From NCBI GenBank assembly GCA_003135995.1, contig PNBM01000039.1, positions 8,032-15,151 of the forward strand: a stretch of DNA of 7,120 bases, written 5' to 3'. Below, piece after piece: positions 4,092 through 7,120 of this stretch. Numbering within the stretch: the stretch's first letter is position 1; every line of letters begins with the position of its first letter. Under the pieces are notes generated by a model that was not told where the DNA came from, did not search any database, and saw only the letters and a list, made by a program, of their open reading frames with translations. The position numbers were made by a program, and so were the translations under genes. This DNA comes from Ignavibacteriota bacterium. GTDB lineage: Bacteria; Bacteroidota; Ignavibacteria; Tepidaquicellales; Tepidaquicellaceae.

Positions 4092-6980
4092 TTATAAACC
4101 TAACCGCTTACTTATGGTATATTTTTTATCTCTTAAATTAAAAGCTGGTAAAGTTCCCTCCAATATTCTAATAATATCTTTGTTAATCTCAAGGTTTTCT
4201 ATTGACCCAGATTTAAAACTAAATTTGTTCCCATCTTTTTTATCTATGTTCACTGAGATAATCTGTTCTGCATCACACACAACTGCAAGATTGGGATTGT
4301 GAGTAACAATTATGATTTGTCGTCTTTTTTTTGCTACTCTAATATATTCGACTAGTATTTTATATACGCTTTCGTTATCTAAGTTTTCTTCTGGTTGATC
4401 AATTAACAATGGCGAATCATCTTGATCAATTAATAAATAAAATATTAATAATAATGCACCTTTTTCACCTGGGGAAAGCTCGGTCAAGAGCTTATTGCCA
4501 AGCATTAATTTATAATCAGGCTCTAAATATTCTAATCCAAAAAGAAAATCATAAAAAGATAATAAATCTTTCTCTTTTATTTGCTTAGTTATTTCATTCT
4601 TCTGTGGATCATCCTTGACTCTAGTATCATTTTCTAAATTGTAAATTATATTATTCAAAAAATCGATTATTGTTACAGGATTGTTTATATCTACTTTACT
4701 TTTTATTTCTTTTAACTTCTCCGCAGCTAATTCATTTTCTCTAAATGAACCAATAACATTTTTTAATATATAATTTAAAAATTTATCATCAAAATCTTTA
4801 AAACTTAAGGATACATCAAATCTAATTTGATATTCCTTGTCAACCGTTTTATGCGTACTAATAAATTTTGCTACCGGTTCATACAATTGAGAATATGCTT
4901 TTGTAATTTCATCTTTTTTATTTAAAATATCCTTCACAATATTTATCCTATCATTACGCAATGATTGAATATCCTTTAATAGATTGTTCTCTAAATACAA
5001 TAATTCATTTTTGTAATATTCTAAAGTCCCATCTTTTATTTTAGAACCTTGAATTGCTTTCTTTTTTTCTTCATACTCTTTCAAGCTTTCTTTGTATTTT
5101 TCAAATATTATTGTTGGTGCATCCAACTTTTCTTTTATTTTAGCAATATCTACTTTTAAATTTTCAATTTTATTCGCATAAGAATTATCTTTTTTAAGAT
5201 CCATTTCTTCGTTATATTTTGCTAATTCTGATTTTAATGAAGTAATTTTATCGGTAATTAGTTTACTCTCGTATTTTAAAGAGATAATATCATCAATATT
5301 AATTCCGAAATCTAGTAATACTGTTTTATGTAGATTTTTAACATCGTTAAATTCTTTTTTCAATGAATCAAATGATTTCTTAGCATTTGTTAAATCAGCA
5401 ATATTAATATTAATTTTTGTACTTTTTTCAATAAATTCTTTTAATTTATCTTCTAACTCTTTTATTTGTTTCTTTTTTTCATCTAAATCGGTAATATATT
5501 TAATGAGTTCGGGAGTTTTTTTACTTTTATCTGGTTCTTGAACTTTTGTTGGTTCTTTTAGTGATATTAATTCAATTTCCTTTTTATCTTTTTTATCAGT
5601 TACTATTTTTTTATAGTTTTCTGTATTTTTTATTTCAAGATTTATTATTTTCTCATTTAATAATTTTAATTTATATTGAAGATTTATAATATCTTTTTTT
5701 ATTTGTTCTACAAGATAATCCTCAAGTTCTTTTAAGGAATTTTTGTTTAATCGATCTTGATAAGGTACATGGGAAAAAATTACATCTTTAAGCTCCTTCT
5801 GAAATTCATCCTCTTTTTCTTCACTTATGTTGGTGCATAAATTTTCTAAATATTTTTGTGGTATACATTTGACATTTTCCAAGTCTGAAGATTTTGGGTA
5901 TTCATAAAGGGTTCTATTGGCTGGATCGCCTTTTACCCATTCTAATTCGGCTGTATAATTTTTACCTCTATTTTGAGGAAGTTTGTTAAATTTCTCTCCA
6001 TTTAAAAAAGAAAATTCTTTGTGATTTTTTGAATTACCAAGTAATCCAATGGAATCTAAAATAGCGCTTTTACCGCTACCTTTATTTCCAATAATAGCTG
6101 TCAATTCATAGTTAAAGCTTATATTAATATTTTCAAACCATTTTTCGGATAATTTTGAATCTTTGTTCTTATTAATCTTTATTTCCTTTATAAACTTCGT
6201 AGGTGAACTTTTTACTCTTTCAATAATTTCAGGAATATCGCCAATAAAAATCCTAGAATCAGGTTCAAAAGTTATTTGCCTTAATCCATTAAAAGTAGTA
6301 TCAGCCTTAATCCATAAAATATTATTAGAATTAGAATTATAATTTTTAATATTGTGATTGTCAGATGAGACAACTATAGGTATCTTTCTTCCTATATCTG
6401 GAAAGACAATTTTTAGGTAATCATCAATATCTGCTTTTTTCCCAACTTCTAATATATCAATACATTTATTATATTCAATATCATCTTTAATTTTATTTTT
6501 CAAATGTTCGATAGAATTAGATTTTTTACCTGCATGAACACTTACTAATCCTCCGTTTTTATGAATAATATCTGTTGCTTCCTTAAAATCAACAAACAAA
6601 TTCTCGTGACCACCCCGTTCTTTAATCTCTTTTTCAGTGATATGACAACTTACTTCTATGATTTTCCAAATGTGCACAATGTCTGAATCTTCAGGGAATA
6701 ATCCAATAAAATGCATTAATTCACTACCACCTAATTCTGAACATAGTTCTATACCGGGAAATATTGTTATTTTATCATTTCCTAATTGCCGCAAGCTTTT
6801 TATTCTTGCTGTATCAATAAAATGATGGTCAGTTATTGCAACAGCTATAACATTATTTTTTACTAAAGTATCTATTATGCTTTGATCAGTCACGGATTTG
6901 TCTTCATATTCAAACGAAGAAGGTGAATGGAAATGTAAATCCCATTTTCCCCAAAGCGACCCTTTTTTATTATTAATCAT
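4092..6980 (-). CDS. trlF: PHP-domain SMC-like ATPase, TrlF type
   Basis: Complete 962-residue protein. Residues about 10-250 are a PHP phosphoesterase domain with its metal ligands in place: DLHFH (14-18), TDHH (50-53), GIE (76-78), H149 in VSVHAG and DNH (207-209). Residues about 265-400 are the N-lobe of an SMC/Rad50-type ABC ATPase, with Walker A GNKGSGKS (298-305). Residues about 415-690 are a long Lys/Glu-rich coiled coil that reverses at a Pro-containing break near 475-490. Residues about 800-962 are the C-lobe: signature LSPGEKG (835-841), Walker B PLLIDQPEENLDN (857-869) and H-loop VTHN (892-895). The whole is a cytosolic nucleic-acid-associated ATPase coupled to a metal-dependent phosphoesterase, probably nuclease-like. 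From memory, NCBI names this architecture the TrlF family. ATPase-nuclease proteins of this style (OLD, RloC/PrrC, Rad50) suggest phage or plasmid defence, which is inference here. The gene is single and AT-rich, has no Shine-Dalgarno, and is convergent with the EEP gene. Confidence 0.9.
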   Translation of the reverse strand: MINNKKGSLWGKWDLHFHSPSSFEYEDKSVTDQSIIDTLVKNNVIAVAITDHHFIDTARIKSLRQLGNDKITIFPGIELCSELGGSELMHFIGLFPEDSDIVHIWKIIEVSCHITEKEIKERGGHENLFVDFKEATDIIHKNGGLVSVHAGKKSNSIEHLKNKIKDDIEYNKCIDILEVGKKADIDDYLKIVFPDIGRKIPIVVSSDNHNIKNYNSNSNNILWIKADTTFNGLRQITFEPDSRIFIGDIPEIIERVKSSPTKFIKEIKINKNKDSKLSEKWFENINISFNYELTAIIGNKGSGKSAILDSIGLLGNSKNHKEFSFLNGEKFNKLPQNRGKNYTAELEWVKGDPANRTLYEYPKSSDLENVKCIPQKYLENLCTNISEEKEDEFQKELKDVIFSHVPYQDRLNKNSLKELEDYLVEQIKKDIINLQYKLKLLNEKIINLEIKNTENYKKIVTDKKDKKEIELISLKEPTKVQEPDKSKKTPELIKYITDLDEKKKQIKELEDKLKEFIEKSTKININIADLTNAKKSFDSLKKEFNDVKNLHKTVLLDFGINIDDIISLKYESKLITDKITSLKSELAKYNEEMDLKKDNSYANKIENLKVDIAKIKEKLDAPTIIFEKYKESLKEYEEKKKAIQGSKIKDGTLEYYKNELLYLENNLLKDIQSLRNDRINIVKDILNKKDEITKAYSQLYEPVAKFISTHKTVDKEYQIRFDVSLSFKDFDDKFLNYILKNVIGSFRENELAAEKLKEIKSKVDINNPVTIIDFLNNIIYNLENDTRVKDDPQKNEITKQIKEKDLLSFYDFLFGLEYLEPDYKLMLGNKLLTELSPGEKGALLLIFYLLIDQDDSPLLIDQPEENLDNESVYKILVEYIRVAKKRRQIIIVTHNPNLAVVCDAEQIISVNIDKKDGNKFSFKSGSIENLEINKDIIRILEGTLPAFNLRDKKYTISKRLGL

Positions 6981-7120
6981 AATTTTAAAATTTATATTGT
7001 ATATTAAAATTATTTATATCTTTCAAATAATCAAATATTAAAAATTAATTTAATTAATACGATTATTTAAAAATCCTCTTCCCTTTTTTTATGATGCTAT
7101 TTGGAATGTTTGCTGATAAT
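6981..7120. other. Upstream region of PHP-ATPase, possible gene tail
   Basis: The 140 bases before the minus-strand start codon are almost pure A and T up to about 7070 and probably hold its promoter; no clear -33/-7 pair was found. At the far end, the minus-strand frame entering at 7119 is open for 18 codons (ending IIKKGKRIFK, stop 7063-7065) and could be the C-terminus of an upstream gene. Equally, an ATG at 7091 on the plus strand opens 10 codons to the edge. Neither is long enough to decide. Confidence 0.35.

Noticed and set aside
4114..4302. A 62-codon plus-strand frame
   Set aside because: It is the antisense shadow of the conserved C-terminal ATPase lobe of the PHP-ATPase gene.
1..7120. 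CRISPR array, insertion sequence with transposase, or rRNA
   Set aside because: No regularly spaced repeats, transposase motifs or rRNA-like conserved blocks were found on either strand.

Overview
The window looks like chromosome of an AT-rich member of the Bacteroidota/Ignavibacteriota side of the FCB group. The strongest evidence is the C-terminal type IX secretion (Por) sorting domain on the 2407-3642 product, with a YPNPLNPSTRIKFDIP-type start and a GVYFYRL...MMLIK ending. That wording is especially common in Ignavibacteria-like genomes. No start codon here has a convincing Shine-Dalgarno sequence, which also fits the group. The species cannot be named from this sequence.

Layout, left to right. 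(1) 1917 down to 4, minus strand: a two-gene unit separated by 18 bp. It is transcribed as a cytosolic HELGH zinc-metallopeptidase-like protein, then an exported protein with an NTF2-like domain and TPR repeats. (2) 1918-2406: a divergent gap with a perfect GC-rich hairpin, a 9-bp direct repeat, and a GC-richer block (about 2107-2320) that stays open in several frames and looks like a repeat or gene remnant. (3) 2407-3642, plus strand: a secreted endonuclease/exonuclease/phosphatase-fold enzyme with all its expected catalytic residues and a T9SS tag, closed by a clear intrinsic terminator at 3660-3688. (4) 3689-4091: a gap with another GC-richer block (about 3711-3977) carrying inverted repeats and two coding-like fragments in different frames, probably a decayed gene or an undescribed structured element. 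(5) 6980 down to 4092, minus strand: a 962-residue protein with an N-terminal PHP phosphoesterase domain and an SMC/Rad50-like ABC ATPase split by a long coiled coil (TrlF-type). (6) 6981-7120: the upstream region of that gene, with at most the tail of another gene.

The genes do not form one obvious pathway. The EEP gene has a less AT-biased codon use and a lineage-typical sorting tag, so it looks like resident chromosome. The very AT-rich blocks on either side look like accessory DNA. The best candidate for an interesting system is the PHP-SMC ATPase, an architecture that fits nucleic-acid surveillance or anti-phage defence. Second is the metallopeptidase plus exported TPR protein pair. Both functions are inferences.
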